The position numbers and the translations under genes were made by a program. Shown here in pieces: positions 46,388-55,395 of a stretch of DNA of 64,000 bases. Each line of letters opens with the position of its first letter. Position 1 is the stretch's first letter. The DNA is from Paraburkholderia nodosa (lineage in GTDB: Bacteria > Pseudomonadota > Gammaproteobacteria > Burkholderiales > Burkholderiaceae): assembly GCF_001718195.1 (NCBI RefSeq), contig NZ_MCNV01000005.1, positions 1 through 64,000 of the forward strand, given 5' to 3'. The notes beneath the pieces were generated by a model that ran no database searches, had not been told where the DNA came from, and worked only from the letters and a program-made list of their open reading frames with translations.

Positions 46388-46880
46388 TCAGGCGGCGTTC
46401 GCGCTCTGTAGCACGCTTTCGATCGCGGTGGCCACGCCCAGCACGTGCGCGTCGCTTTCGGCGAGCCCCGCCGCGCTCAAGCCACGGTGCCTTGCTGCGC
46501 GGCGCGCACGGCAGCGACACCGCGCAGCCGTCGAGGAAACTCACCACCGAGGGATTGCGCAGCCCGAGCGCGTTCGTTGCCACGGAGTGCGCCGAATCGG
46601 CTTCGAGCGCCGCGATGACGGGTGGCACGATGGGCACGGTCGCCGTGAGGAAGGCAGTAAAGTTCGCGAGCGCGGCGCGCGCCTGTGACATCGCGGCGGC
46701 GCTCGCCGATCCACCCAGGCGGATGCAGGGGAGCACGTGCGCGGAGTGGCGCTGAGCATGTGCTTGGAGCCGGCTGCGGTGCGTCGCGTAGGCCTCGATC
46801 GGCGAGAAGCCGATGCAATTGATGGCGGGCAGCGCCCCCAGCTGTGGCAGGTGCAGCGAGGCAACCTGCATACCCGCTCG
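46388..46880 (-). pseudogene. Amidase C-terminal remnant, frameshifted
   Basis: The C-terminal part of an amidase-signature enzyme remains in two frames. One frame reads IGFSPIEAYATHRSRL, VPIVPPVIAALEADSAHS and NPSVVSFLDGCAVSLPCAP (about 46480-46875). Near 46490 the match moves to a second frame, GLSAAGLAESDAHVLGVA, ending at a TGA at 46388. The Ser-cisSer-Lys catalytic region and everything N-terminal are missing. The gene is therefore both truncated and frameshifted. It lies head-to-tail with a chemoreceptor remnant, at the left edge of the island of broken genes. Confidence 0.75.
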
Positions 46881-46959
46881 CGAGAGGGCGCATGAGCGTG
46901 GCTTCTCAGGCGGGGGCGACATGCGCGTCCATACCCTTCGGTCACGTAGCTCGAAAGTA

Positions 46960-47681
46960 CTACGAGGCGCACGCCTTTGGACACCGAAGGGCGCGCGCGC
47001 GACCCGCATTTTCAGCCGTGACCAACAGCGGATATCGAAGCGCGCATTCGGAGCCATCGGGCATCATGCCCAGGTCGCGTGGGTCTGTCGTAAAGCCTTT
47101 CACAATCTTGCGCAGCTTGCTCGCCTGGTCTTCCAGAGAGATGGCGGCTGCCGCGGCTTGCTCGACCAACGCGGCACTCTGCCGGGTAACGCCGTCCATT
47201 TTGGGATCGCCTGATTCACTTGCTCGATGCCGCGACTCTGCTCCTCCGAAGCATTGGCGATTTCATCGACAATGTCACACACGCGCTGGATGGACACGCT
47301 GATTTGGTCCATCGCACTACCGTTACTGACAACCAATTCGTTACCCGTTCGCACACGCTCGACAGAAGTGCCAATCAGATCCTTGATCTCTTTTGCCGCC
47401 GTGCTCGAGCGCCGTGCCAGCGAGCGGACTTCCGAGGCCACCACGGAGAATCCGCGGCCGTTTTCGCCCGCACGTGCAGCCTCAACTGCGGCGTTCAAGG
47501 CGAGGATATTGGTTTGAGATGCAATGCCTTCAATCAAGCTGGTGATTTTGGCAATCTTGATCGCGCTATCGCTAACGCCGTTCATGGTCTCAACAACTTC
47601 CGCAACCAGGTGGCTTCCTGCCAGAGTCGCGTCGCGCGCCGTGGACGCCATCTTTCTACCCATTTCAATGTGGGCCGCCAT
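46960..47681 (-). pseudogene. Methyl-accepting chemotaxis protein remnant
   Basis: Only the signalling domain is left. One frame gives [22 protein letters not shown] and [20 protein letters not shown] (to about 47205). The match then moves to another frame, [24 protein letters not shown], ending at 46960. The sensor, membrane helices and HAMP domain are missing upstream of 47681. One frameshift and the missing 5' half make it non-functional. It abuts the amidase remnant. Confidence 0.8.
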
Positions 47682-48850
47682 GGCGCGTCATTCAAAATGT
47701 GCCTCGAATGAATGGTCAACGTCGGATCCGGTCATGCGCGAGTATATATCGTCGGCAACGGACATGAACTGTCCCTAGACATCAAGCTTTTTGTAGGTCG
47801 GGCGCCAATGTAAGCGAGCCGCTAGCTAACGCCCCCATATGAATTGCACCGCCGGTCATAAATTCTGAGTCTGTCGCGCGATCGGGGGGCGGTGCAAGTC
47901 CGCTGCACTGAAGGCGCAGCGAGCCACATCGACCCTGAGCCGGTCGCACACCGGCGGAAGGCGTCCGGGATGCGTCGGGATGACAGGCATCCGATGCGGT
48001 GGGCGCCGTTGACTATACGGGAGTTCGGCTATCCCGGAGGCAACGCACCTCGCAGTCGCGCAACTCATTTCGACGATTACCTCGCCTTTATTCAAGTAGA
48101 ACCACCCGGCTGCACTTTCTGAGATTCGCGATGGGATCCCGGTCTACGTTTGAGCACTTGCTGCGAAGCGCAAAGCTAGTGCCATCCCGCTCCGAGTACC
48201 TGCGGGTGTACAAGGCGCCCCAAACCGGCAACAGCCTATCCTGCGATACCGAATTTTCCGTGCGCTATTTGTCGTTCGGCGTCAACGTTTTGCGCGGAGC
48301 GTTCTGCAACCGCGTGTACGCCTGTTCAGGCCCTGCACTATTCTGCACAAGCGACTGACTAAGCCGCTGTGCAGAGGTCTACTCTCGGCCGTCATTGAAA
48401 TGCGTATGCCCATGCGTAGGGGCCGCGCAACCCGTGCGCGAAGATTTCGGCTCAGTGGTCAACGCCCTGCGTGAAGCGTGCGTACTGTTGTGCGTATGTC
48501 GCGCGAGTGAACGTTCACAGGACTTCCTCGATGGTGTGTGTAGCAAGCTGGCTGGCGAGCAACACGCGATGGAATTGACCGACATCATCAGTGTTCGATC
48601 TGCTGCGTTTTCGCGTCTCCTGATCTTCCCGTGTCGATGCACTTATGTTGTGTATGCGCGATCGATGTCTGCGCGTGATCCGTGGCGATGGGGCGCGGAG
48701 AGAGCCTGACCTGGCCGGAGCAAACCGGGTGCGTCGCGCGAGGGTGTTGCAAGTGTGTGACAGTGCGAAAAAGTGCATTGTTCTCAGCGGTTCCCATTGC
48801 TTCCCATGCGTTCCGATATGGGCTCGCGCGCAAAAAGATGGGGTTGACGC
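47682..48850. other. Intergenic stretch upstream of the transfer module
   Basis: About 1.2 kb without a supportable gene. It contains short frames of poor composition, a 12-bp palindrome at 48507, and stretches of GTGCG-like repeats near 48400-48900. Base composition is lower in G+C than the host genes. It probably contains the non-coding end of the integrated plasmid and the approach to oriT. Confidence 0.5.
48507..48518. repeat. 12-bp perfect palindrome
   Basis: GTGAACGTTCAC is self-complementary and lies about 340 bases upstream of the candidate oriT. It could be a repressor operator for the transfer genes; no regulator was identified nearby. Confidence 0.5.
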
Positions 48851-48851
48851 G

Positions 48852-48881
48852 TGCGCTTACAGTGCGCAGGATGGTGTGAAG
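48852..48881. other. oriT: Candidate origin of transfer (oriT), MOBP/IncP type
   Basis: GCAGGATGGTGTGAAG at 48866-48881 closely resembles the RP4 nick region GCAGGATAGGTGAAG as I recall it. The bottom strand reads CATCCTG/C, matching the MOBP nick consensus YATCCTG/Y, with the nick expected between 48867 and 48866. A TGCGC-GCGCA inverted repeat (48852-48868) adjoins it, as relaxase-binding repeats do. It lies 46 bases before a traK homologue, the same order as in IncP plasmids. No relaxase gene is seen in the window. Confidence 0.6.
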
Positions 48882-48926
48882 ATCATTCGTAACGGCGTGT
48901 GTGAAGGTGTGTGCAGGAGGATGTTA

Positions 48927-49361
48927 ATGCCTGTCGCGAAGGTTTATACGAAGTCGCAATGGGAAGCGTTTGCCAGCGCACTTGATGCGCTTCCTGAAAG
49001 GCCCGAGACCGAACGCCTGGTCTCGATGAGCGATGCCATGAAGGACATGCGTGCACGTGTGCGCGCGGCGCAGGCGAAGGGCTACACCCTGGAGCAGATT
49101 GCGGAGCAGGCAAAGCCGCACGGCATCGACATCACTGCAAGCACCATCCGTTACGCGTTGCGCGTGGCCGCGAAAGGAAGCGTATCTGCCAACGGTGCGC
49201 GCGCGCCTGGACAGACAGGCGGACCGACGGCGCGCGCACCGGATCCTGAGCCTCGCACGAATCAGGCCCGCAAGCAAGGGGGAAAGGCCGTACCGAGACA
49301 ACCCATGCCGGTGCAGGGCGCGCTCGGATTTGCAATCCGGCCCGACACCGACGATCTGTAG
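48927..49361 (+). CDS. traK: TraK-like oriT-binding transfer protein
   Basis: A 144-residue basic protein. The C-terminal KQGGKA and GFAIRPDTDDL parallel the KQGGKA...GFTFNP...DKKDLL end of RP4 TraK, and the N-terminal half has a similar GYTLEQIAEQ helix-turn region. TraK binds next to oriT and bends DNA for the relaxosome. GGAGG is six bases before the ATG at 48927. Five further codons upstream (starting near 48912) are possible but unsupported. The gene lies immediately after the candidate nick site and leads a three-gene set traK-traL-traM. Confidence 0.8.
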   Translation: MPVAKVYTKSQWEAFASALDALPERPETERLVSMSDAMKDMRARVRAAQAKGYTLEQIAEQAKPHGIDITASTIRYALRVAAKGSVSANGARAPGQTGGPTARAPDPEPRTNQARKQGGKAVPRQPMPVQGALGFAIRPDTDDL

Positions 49362-49370
49362 GGAGTGGCA

Positions 49371-50063
49371 ATGGACACGACAGTCAACCCCATCTATCTC
49401 GTCGGAGGTGGTAAGGGCGGTGTCGGCAAGAGCGTGGTCGCGCTTGCGCTCGTGGATCATCTGGAACGCCGGGGGTTGAATACCGTGCTGGTGGAAAGCG
49501 ATACGTCGAACCCGGACGTGATGCGAGCGGTTCACGAGGAAATCGATTGTGCTTCATTCGATCTGGACAAAGCTGGTGGGTGGATCGACTTCGTGAACTA
49601 CTGTGACGGGCACCGGGACGCCGTCGTGGTGGTCAGCACGGCGGCACGCAACCAGGATGGCGTCGCGCGGTACGGCGCGACACTCAGCAGTACGCTCGGT
49701 GAACTCGGACGGCGGCTCGTCGTATTCTGGGTCATCAACCGGCAGCGCGACAGTCTCGAATTGTTGCGACAGTTCAGTGAGACGTTCCCGGATGCAACGG
49801 TGCATGTCGTGCGCAACGGCTACTACGGCACGCCCGAGCGCTTCGTGCTCTATCAGGATTCGAAGCTGCGCAAAAGCGTTGAGGCAAAAGGCCGGTCACT
49901 TGATTTTCCGGAACTTGCCGACCGGGTCGCCGATGACCTGCGCAGCCAGCGTCTGTCGGTACGCAAGGCGGTCGAGACGCTGCCCATCGGCCAGCGCGCG
50001 GAACTGCTGCGCTGGCGAGCATGCTACGACGCGATGTTCACGCAGGTGACGGGCGATGCGTGA
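49371..50063 (+). CDS. traL: TraL-like ATP-binding protein
   Basis: A 230-residue P-loop ATPase of the ParA/MinD-like fold. The deviant Walker A VGGGKGGVGKS (11-21) is followed by VVVVSTAARN and VFWVINRQRDS, the expected switch segments. RP4 TraL has similar size and position. StbB of R388-type plasmids is a related alternative. GGAG lies five bases before ATG 49371, and the traK stop is 10 bases upstream. Such proteins support transfer or plasmid stability, though IncP TraL is not essential. Confidence 0.8.
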   Translation: MDTTVNPIYLVGGGKGGVGKSVVALALVDHLERRGLNTVLVESDTSNPDVMRAVHEEIDCASFDLDKAGGWIDFVNYCDGHRDAVVVVSTAARNQDGVARYGATLSSTLGELGRRLVVFWVINRQRDSLELLRQFSETFPDATVHVVRNGYYGTPERFVLYQDSKLRKSVEAKGRSLDFPELADRVADDLRSQRLSVRKAVETLPIGQRAELLRWRACYDAMFTQVTGDA

Positions 50064-50781
50064 GCGGCGCTCGCAGCGTGCCGGCTCGCCAGATCCGCTC
50101 GCACGGCTTTTTCTCGAAGTAAGCGGCGAGCCACCCGACGACGGGAGCCTGCTGCGCATGCGCCGTGTGTCGACGGCGCTGAATCTGCGTGACAACGATG
50201 CCCTCTGGTCGGTGCTGGCGGTACTCGAATACTACATGCGACTTTATGAAGCGATGCCTGAGCGCATCCGGGCGGCAGGCGCGGGCGGCGTCGATACGGT
50301 GCGGGCAGAGGCGCACGCGGCGACACAGGCTCTGATGATGCAGCATCGCGACGCGCTCACGCGTTGCAAGGAGACGATCAGGCTGGCGGAGAAAATGACC
50401 ACCGAGCACGAGATGCGCTACCGGGCGGCGCTTGCGGCGCTAAACGACGAAGCACTGGCGGCGCTCACACAACGGGCGGCGAGCCGCATCGCGCGTGTTG
50501 CCGGAAACCGGCTCGTAGGGGCGATGCTGGTGACAGCGCGTGAACAGCGGCAACGGCTCGATGCGGCGCTCACATCGTTCGAGCAGTCCATCATGCGGCG
50601 GCTGATGCGAGCGTGCTACGGGCTGTTGGCGTGCGGACTGCTTGTGATACTGCTGGCGGCGGGCGCCGGCGGCGTGGTCGGTTGGTGGGCTTGTGCCCAT
50701 TGGGGGGCGGCAGGGCGATCGTCGTCGTTCGGGCGCACGAACCATACCTCGATGGTATCGTCCTCGACCGCGGCGCGGTAA
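50056..50781 (+). CDS. TraM-like coiled-coil membrane protein
   Basis: A 241-residue protein with long helical, coiled-coil-like regions (about residues 80-180) and one membrane segment near the C-terminus (LLACGLLVILLAAGAGGVVGWW, about 190-212). The start overlaps the traL stop by eight bases. Size and topology fit TraM-like accessory transfer proteins. The last ~25 residues look unrelated (AAGRSSSFGRTNHTSMVS) and lie over the decayed ParB region, so the C-terminus may be a fusion made by deletion. Confidence 0.65.
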   Translation: MRERRSQRAGSPDPLARLFLEVSGEPPDDGSLLRMRRVSTALNLRDNDALWSVLAVLEYYMRLYEAMPERIRAAGAGGVDTVRAEAHAATQALMMQHRDALTRCKETIRLAEKMTTEHEMRYRAALAALNDEALAALTQRAASRIARVAGNRLVGAMLVTAREQRQRLDAALTSFEQSIMRRLMRACYGLLACGLLVILLAAGAGGVVGWWACAHWGAAGRSSSFGRTNHTSMVSSSTAAR

Positions 50782-50859
50782 ATCGCGAAGCACGTCTGCG
50801 GCCCACGCGGCCCAGGCGGGCCAAACTGCTGTGTCGTGGTGCTCCAGCCCGTCGGCATG

Positions 50860-51770
50860 CCAGGTCTCAACGGTGTCCACGCCGCGTGTGCTCGCGGCAA
50901 CGCCGGCGAGCTGCTGGCTTGCGACACCTCTGTGGACCGGTGTGATCTTCGGGGTCGCCGACGACAGTGACTGCGCGGCTTCGCCTTCGGAAAAACCGGT
51001 GACGTTGCCACCATTCGCGTCGAGTCCGGCGCTGGTCGTGCGGCGCACGATCGAGCCTGCGGGCAATGACGAGATGGCCTTGGGCCCGAGGATCACGAAT
51101 GCGCCCGCCTCGGCCATCTGCTGCGAGTCCATGCCGCTGCGGCGCTGTCGAGCGCGATGAGGGCCGCATTGACGTGCCCGATTTTGTCGTTGAACCGGTC
51201 GCTTTCTTCCCAGGCGTTACTGTGGTCCTCCGGGAGCGCCACCAGCTTATCCGCCAGTGAGTCCTGCTCGCAGTGAGGGCGTCCGTCTGCTGCCGCACGT
51301 CGTCGGTGTACGGGGGCTGTATCGGGCGCAAGCTGCAGTAGCGGTCCAGTTCCGGAAAATCGCGCCTCGCACGTGTTTCTGATCCAGCTCCGCCCTTCGG
51401 CGCGCACTTCCTCTGCGGCAGCGTTGAGCTACTGCGCGACGAGACGCGGCAACAGTTCGGCGTCGGCAATGGAACCGGTGTTTTTATCGTCGCTTGGCAG
51501 GTCGCGTCGCACGTACCCACCCACCGCTTCATAGGCTGCGAGGCCGATCAAGCGTACGAGGCGGCTGCGGCTCGGGTCGAACCGGATGTGTTCCTTCACG
51601 CTCAACCAGCTTGCCGCCCTGGCGCTCCTGGATCAGCCTGAAACGCAGCTGGCGAGCTTCATGGGCCGTTTGACTGTGAGCGGGGAGGTGGAAAGGAGTG
51701 CGGCGATGTAATCGACGCTGCAGCTCTCTTCGGCTGCCATCCGGAAAGGAATCCTGGACGAATGCAAGGG
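50860..51770 (-). pseudogene. ParB-family plasmid protein, decayed
   Basis: Pieces of a plasmid ParB/Spo0J-like protein survive in three frames. AEESCSVDYIAALLSTSPLTVK is the HTH region (near 51690-51740). KEHIRFDPSRSRLVRLIGLAAYEAV to DAELLPRLVAQ is the middle (about 51430-51590). DSQQMAEAGAFVILGPKA to GNVTGFSEGEAAQS is the C-terminal region (about 51020-51130). The order and spacing match intact plasmid relatives, which have about 600 or more residues. The N-terminal nuclease-like domain is missing, with deletions between parts. It lies downstream of the DUF932 gene, as on many plasmids. Confidence 0.7.
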
Positions 51771-51799
51771 GGGCGGCGCAGGACGCCGCCCGTAGGTGG

Positions 51800-52633
51800 C
51801 TACGCCTTCATCTGGCGCATGGCGTCGGCGAGCATCCACAGCGAGCGGTTGAGTTTCACGTTCTGGTCGATGCCGGTGATGGGCCGGGTGGACATAGAGC
51901 GGCCACTGCGCGAGCGCCCGTGCAGACCGCCTCTGGTCAAGTTTTCCTGAACGCGGTTAAAGATCGTCCAGAGGTCGTCATGACGATCCTCGAAGCGGCG
52001 CGGAGCGAGCAACTGGCTTTCCGTCACCGAAGCGGGTGCTTCGGCGTCGGTCGGGTCATAGCGCAGCGCGAGTGCGGAGCGTGCAAACGCGTGCTGTTCT
52101 TCGCGGTTCAGTTCAACGGCGCGCATGCCGTCCTTCTGCTCGCGGATCAGCTCGAAGCCGTCGAGCACGTCGAACGCGCCGTCGATGACATTGCGCACAA
52201 TGTTGCCCTTGTGGGGGATGCGGATATCGCGCACGTTGTCGCCGGCTACCATGCCGTTCTGGCAGACAAAGCGCAGCACGCCCGCGAGCATCTGATAGCT
52301 GCTTGTGCCATCGTGTGAATTGAGCAGCACGATTTCGTTAGCTTCGTCGCCGACGATCTGGTCGGCGTGGCGAAGGCGGAGCATGTGCTTCGTGTGCATG
52401 CGCTTGCCCTCGTCGCGCACGCGGGTCTGGCACACCATGAAGGGGTGGAAGCCTTCTTTGCGCAGGCCGCGCAGCACGTCAATGGTCGGAATGCAGGTGT
52501 AGCGTTCGGAGCGGCTTTCGTGCTTGCTGTCTGCGAAGATCGAAGGGGCGACGCGGCGGATCTGGTCGTCCTGGAGGGGCGAATCGGAACGGAGAATCGG
52601 CGAGCCGTAACGGAAGGAGGAAGCGAGTTGCAT
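51800..52633 (-). CDS. DUF932 family plasmid/phage protein
   Basis: A 277-residue DUF932 protein. GSPILRSDSPLQDDQIRRVAPSIFA near the start, then RRLRHADQIVGDEANEIVLLNSHDGTSSYQ and CQNGMVAGDN are typical. The family is common on plasmids and phages; its role is unknown. GGAGAG precedes the ATG at 52633. The frame appears intact, unlike its neighbours, so it is either recent or under selection. The C-terminal LHGRSRSGRSMSTRPI stretch is basic. Confidence 0.85.
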   Translation of the reverse strand: MQLASSFRYGSPILRSDSPLQDDQIRRVAPSIFADSKHESRSERYTCIPTIDVLRGLRKEGFHPFMVCQTRVRDEGKRMHTKHMLRLRHADQIVGDEANEIVLLNSHDGTSSYQMLAGVLRFVCQNGMVAGDNVRDIRIPHKGNIVRNVIDGAFDVLDGFELIREQKDGMRAVELNREEQHAFARSALALRYDPTDAEAPASVTESQLLAPRRFEDRHDDLWTIFNRVQENLTRGGLHGRSRSGRSMSTRPITGIDQNVKLNRSLWMLADAMRQMKA

Positions 52634-53404
52634 GATACTCTCCACAGCGAACGAGTTGAGGGGGTTGTGCTGACCGGGCTCCAAGATTCCGCCCGTCCCG
52701 TAGGGGGTGGGCTTGTCCCGGTGGAACCCGGTGCTGGCTGTGCTGCCGCCAGTCTCCTGAGTTCGCGCCCGTGCGACTGAAGGAGCCGGTGGCAGGCAGA
52801 CGTCAAGGAAAAAGGCGAGGGAGGGGTGCGGGCAACACGGTCCCTTGCCCCTTGATGTCTGCCTGCCACCGGCTACGGTCGCGTGTTGGGCGGGAACCCA
52901 GGTGACTGGCGGATGAGAAGCGTCGGGTGTGACCGGGATGAGCCGCCGCGCGGCGAGCGCGATCGTGGAGGCCGTGAGCGGCCTCCACCTGACCGGGGTG
53001 TTAAGGGGTTCAGGTTTGTGCGTGGGGGGTTGACGCCCGCGGGGGGCGAGACGCGTCACGCGGCTCGACGCGAAGCGCGAAAGCCCGGTGCGCAGCGTCA
53101 GCGCAGGGGACCTGTCACATCGTTTTTCATCGGCCAGAACGTTATGCGTGGCGTGCCACACCGTCAGACGTGTTGCGGATGGAACTGTCACCGCTCAAGC
53201 GCAAGCCGCAGCTCATTTCATGTGATGGCGTTGCACCCGCGCGTTACGCTGTTATGGTGCTCGATCGTGGCGCCGTAGCGGCCAGTGAAAAGGCGAGCCG
53301 CTGGGCGACGACCGGTTCGTCCGTGAACGGGACCGCTGTTACAAAAATGTCCCAAGTTCCCGTGCGCGTCCTGTTGGCTGAGGAGATAACGATCGGGACA
53401 GGAA
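52634..53404. other. Intergenic region with large inverted repeat
   Basis: About 770 bases with no gene I can support between the DUF932 start and the MgtC remnant. It contains the 25-bp inverted repeat described separately. Short frames across it have poor composition. It could hold promoters for DUF932. Confidence 0.5.
52784..52874. repeat. 25-bp inverted repeat with 41-base spacer
   Basis: The left arm (52784-52808) begins AGCCGGTGGCAGGCAGAC and the right arm (52850-52874) is its inverse complement with one mismatch (24 of 25 match). The 41-base spacer is purine-rich (GGCGAGGGAGGGG). The stem is long and would form a strong hairpin. Position among plasmid-derived genes suggests a replication or resolution site, or a terminator for both sides. 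Confidence 0.8.
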
Positions 53405-53993
53405 ATGACTGGAAACTTCGAAATTGTGTCACGGCTGCTGATCGCGGCGCTGCCCGGCAGTGTGACCGGCTTCGAGCGTGAGAGACTGGGCTGGGCGGCT
53501 GAAGTACGTACGCCCATGCTCGTCTGTGTCGCATGCCGCGCTCATGATGCTGGTGTCGGTAATTGGCTTTGCCGATGCGCTGGGCAAGAAGAAGGTCGTA
53601 CCTGTTCCATCGTGTCGGGGAGCGGCTTTCCCGGTGCGGGATCCATCCTCCTTCGTGGCGAAGTGCGTGCGTGGTATCACGACAGCTGCGGGACTTTGGT
53701 CAGTGGCCGGCAGCGGACTGGCAGAGAGTGGCGGCATTTACACCGTAGCGATCGGTGCCACTGCGATCATCCTGGCAGGCGTGAGGCCGCCGGAGCGACA
53801 CTTTATCCCGGTGCGCCAGCAGCGCAATATCGAGCTCCTGGTCAAACGCAGTAGTGTCTCGCTTGATACCGTTCATCGTGCACCTCTCGCGGGTAGCGTA
53901 CGGGCCGGGCAGGTCATCGTGCTGCAGTCCGAGGATGATGCCGATCGTGATGACGTGCAGATGGCTGCCCCGCTCCCAGAGATACTCACCTGA
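53405..53993 (+). pseudogene. MgtC/SapB family membrane protein, multiply frameshifted
   Basis: The MgtC family pattern can be followed through frame changes. FERERLGWAAEVRTPMLVC comes first. Near 53534 it shifts to ALMMLVSVIGFADAL. Around 53600 it moves back to IVSGSGFPGAGSILLRGEV. Near 53673 it changes again to VRGITTAAGLWSVAGSG and AAIILAGVRPPERHF, then runs to a TGA at 53991. Three frame changes make a functional product impossible without correction. MgtC proteins are inner-membrane virulence or Mg2+-stress factors. Confidence 0.85.
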
Positions 53994-54105
53994 ACCTACG
54001 AAGAGGAAGGACTCGACGCATGAGACTGACGTTCTGGCACATCACGGATGGGGAAACTTTAGGTGAAAAAGTGATAAGGATGCCGTGCAAATCAATAGTC
54101 CGCAC

Positions 54106-55075
54106 TCAAAACTTGTGCGTCATGCCGATGATGCCGCGAGCGGTCGCACCCGGCGTGACCGGTACACCGGAGTATTGCGCACCGTTCAGCGAGAAGTCGG
54201 TCCGATTTCGGTTATCGAGCAGACCGGCCGCCACATAAATGCCCGAGCGTTTCGACAGGAAATACGAATAGGCGAGGCCGATCTGCTGCGCGTTGTTGCC
54301 GTTACCGCTACGGTCATGCAAATTGCCGTACATCACCGCGATTTCATTCGCCGGGTTGAACAGACGATGCCGACGCCGTGTACATCGCCACGTTCTGGCT
54401 ATGGTCGGACCGCGTTTCCGTATGGTAGACGAGATAGAAGCGTGCAGCGCTCAGCCGCAGCGACGTCGCGACCGTGAACACCTTCTGCGTCGAGGTGCCT
54501 GTCGCATTGTCCTGCTGCTCGTAACCTGCGGCGAGGTGCCACGGGCCGTTGATGTACTTGAACACCGCGTTATAGAACTGAAGACCGTTGGAAGGTTTGG
54601 TGGTCGCATCGCGCATGCCGACCATGAATTGCACGGGAAGGCCGCGATAGGTCGGCGTGAAATAGGCGATTGCATTGTTCGAGCGCACGCTGACGTCGGA
54701 GAGATCGCTGCACGACGAAGCGATCGATTTGCCCGCAGGCGGATCGAGTTTCGCCGTCGATAAACAGATACTGCGGCTTCTTCTGCCGCCCGATCCGAAA
54801 TTCGCCGAAGCTGCCCGACATGCCAACCCACGCGAGGCGATTGAACGCGTAGCCCGCGACTTGCGCGGCGCCGTTCACTGCGGAAAAGCCCTGTTCCAGC
54901 TGGAAGTTAACGTGGACGCCACCGCCTATGTCCTCGTGACCGATGAGTCCATAGACGGTCGCGAACATGCCACCTGATGACGTTCGCACCACGCCGCCTG
55001 AACCACCGTTCTGATATTCGATGCCGTTATCGATGACGCCGTAAAGCGTGACCGACGTTTGCGCCTGAGCACGCC
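54106..55075 (-). pseudogene. Burkholderia-type porin, frameshifted
   Basis: A Gram-negative porin survives in three frames. SVTLYGVIDNGIEYQN, the start of the mature barrel, is at about 55020-55065. NAIAYFTPTYRGLPVQFMVGM and AMYTASASSV are in a second frame (about 54340-54700). The last strand block GIYVAAGLLDNRNRTDFSLNG to ARGIIGMTHKF is in a third frame and ends at the TGA at 54106. The closing phenylalanine expected for outer-membrane assembly is present. The signal peptide could not be seen, and at least two frameshifts break the gene. Confidence 0.85.
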
Positions 55076-55395
55076 ACCCGACGTGATGCCGAAGTCCTTG
55101 GAAACCAGTTCGTTCACGGCGTCGTGCGCTTGCGCGACGTCCGAACCTGCCGCCGAAAATGAACGACAACCTCGATTGAGTTCCGCTTACCCAACTCTAT
55201 ACCCCTGGTGCTATGTGCCTTGATGCATCCCGGGATCTCCGAATCACCAGCATATCCGGTGCGAAGTCTCACACATGAAACGATCCTGGGGCGCCAGGAG
55301 GGACCCTACGTCATTTGGCAGTTGATGGATTGTCTGGGAAAAACGAAAAAGGAGACATGATCCGATTCCGAAACAGGTCGCCGCGGGGAGCCGTC

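Noticed and set aside
45969..47057. A single 362-codon protein spanning DUF2322 and the amidase remnant
   Set aside because: The two homologies are unrelated, and a GTG with GGAG at 46310 provides a natural start for DUF2322 alone.
47880..47980. A GGTGCAAGTCCGCTGCAC element that looked like part of a cobalamin riboswitch or intron 5' end
   Set aside because: The B12-box and the paired core are not present, and no B12 or intron gene follows; the similarity is to one short loop only.
48236..48244. CTATCCTGC, a second match to the MOBP nick consensus
   Set aside because: It lacks the adjacent inverted repeat and lies ~690 bases from traK; short matches to YATCCTGY are expected by chance in 64 kb.
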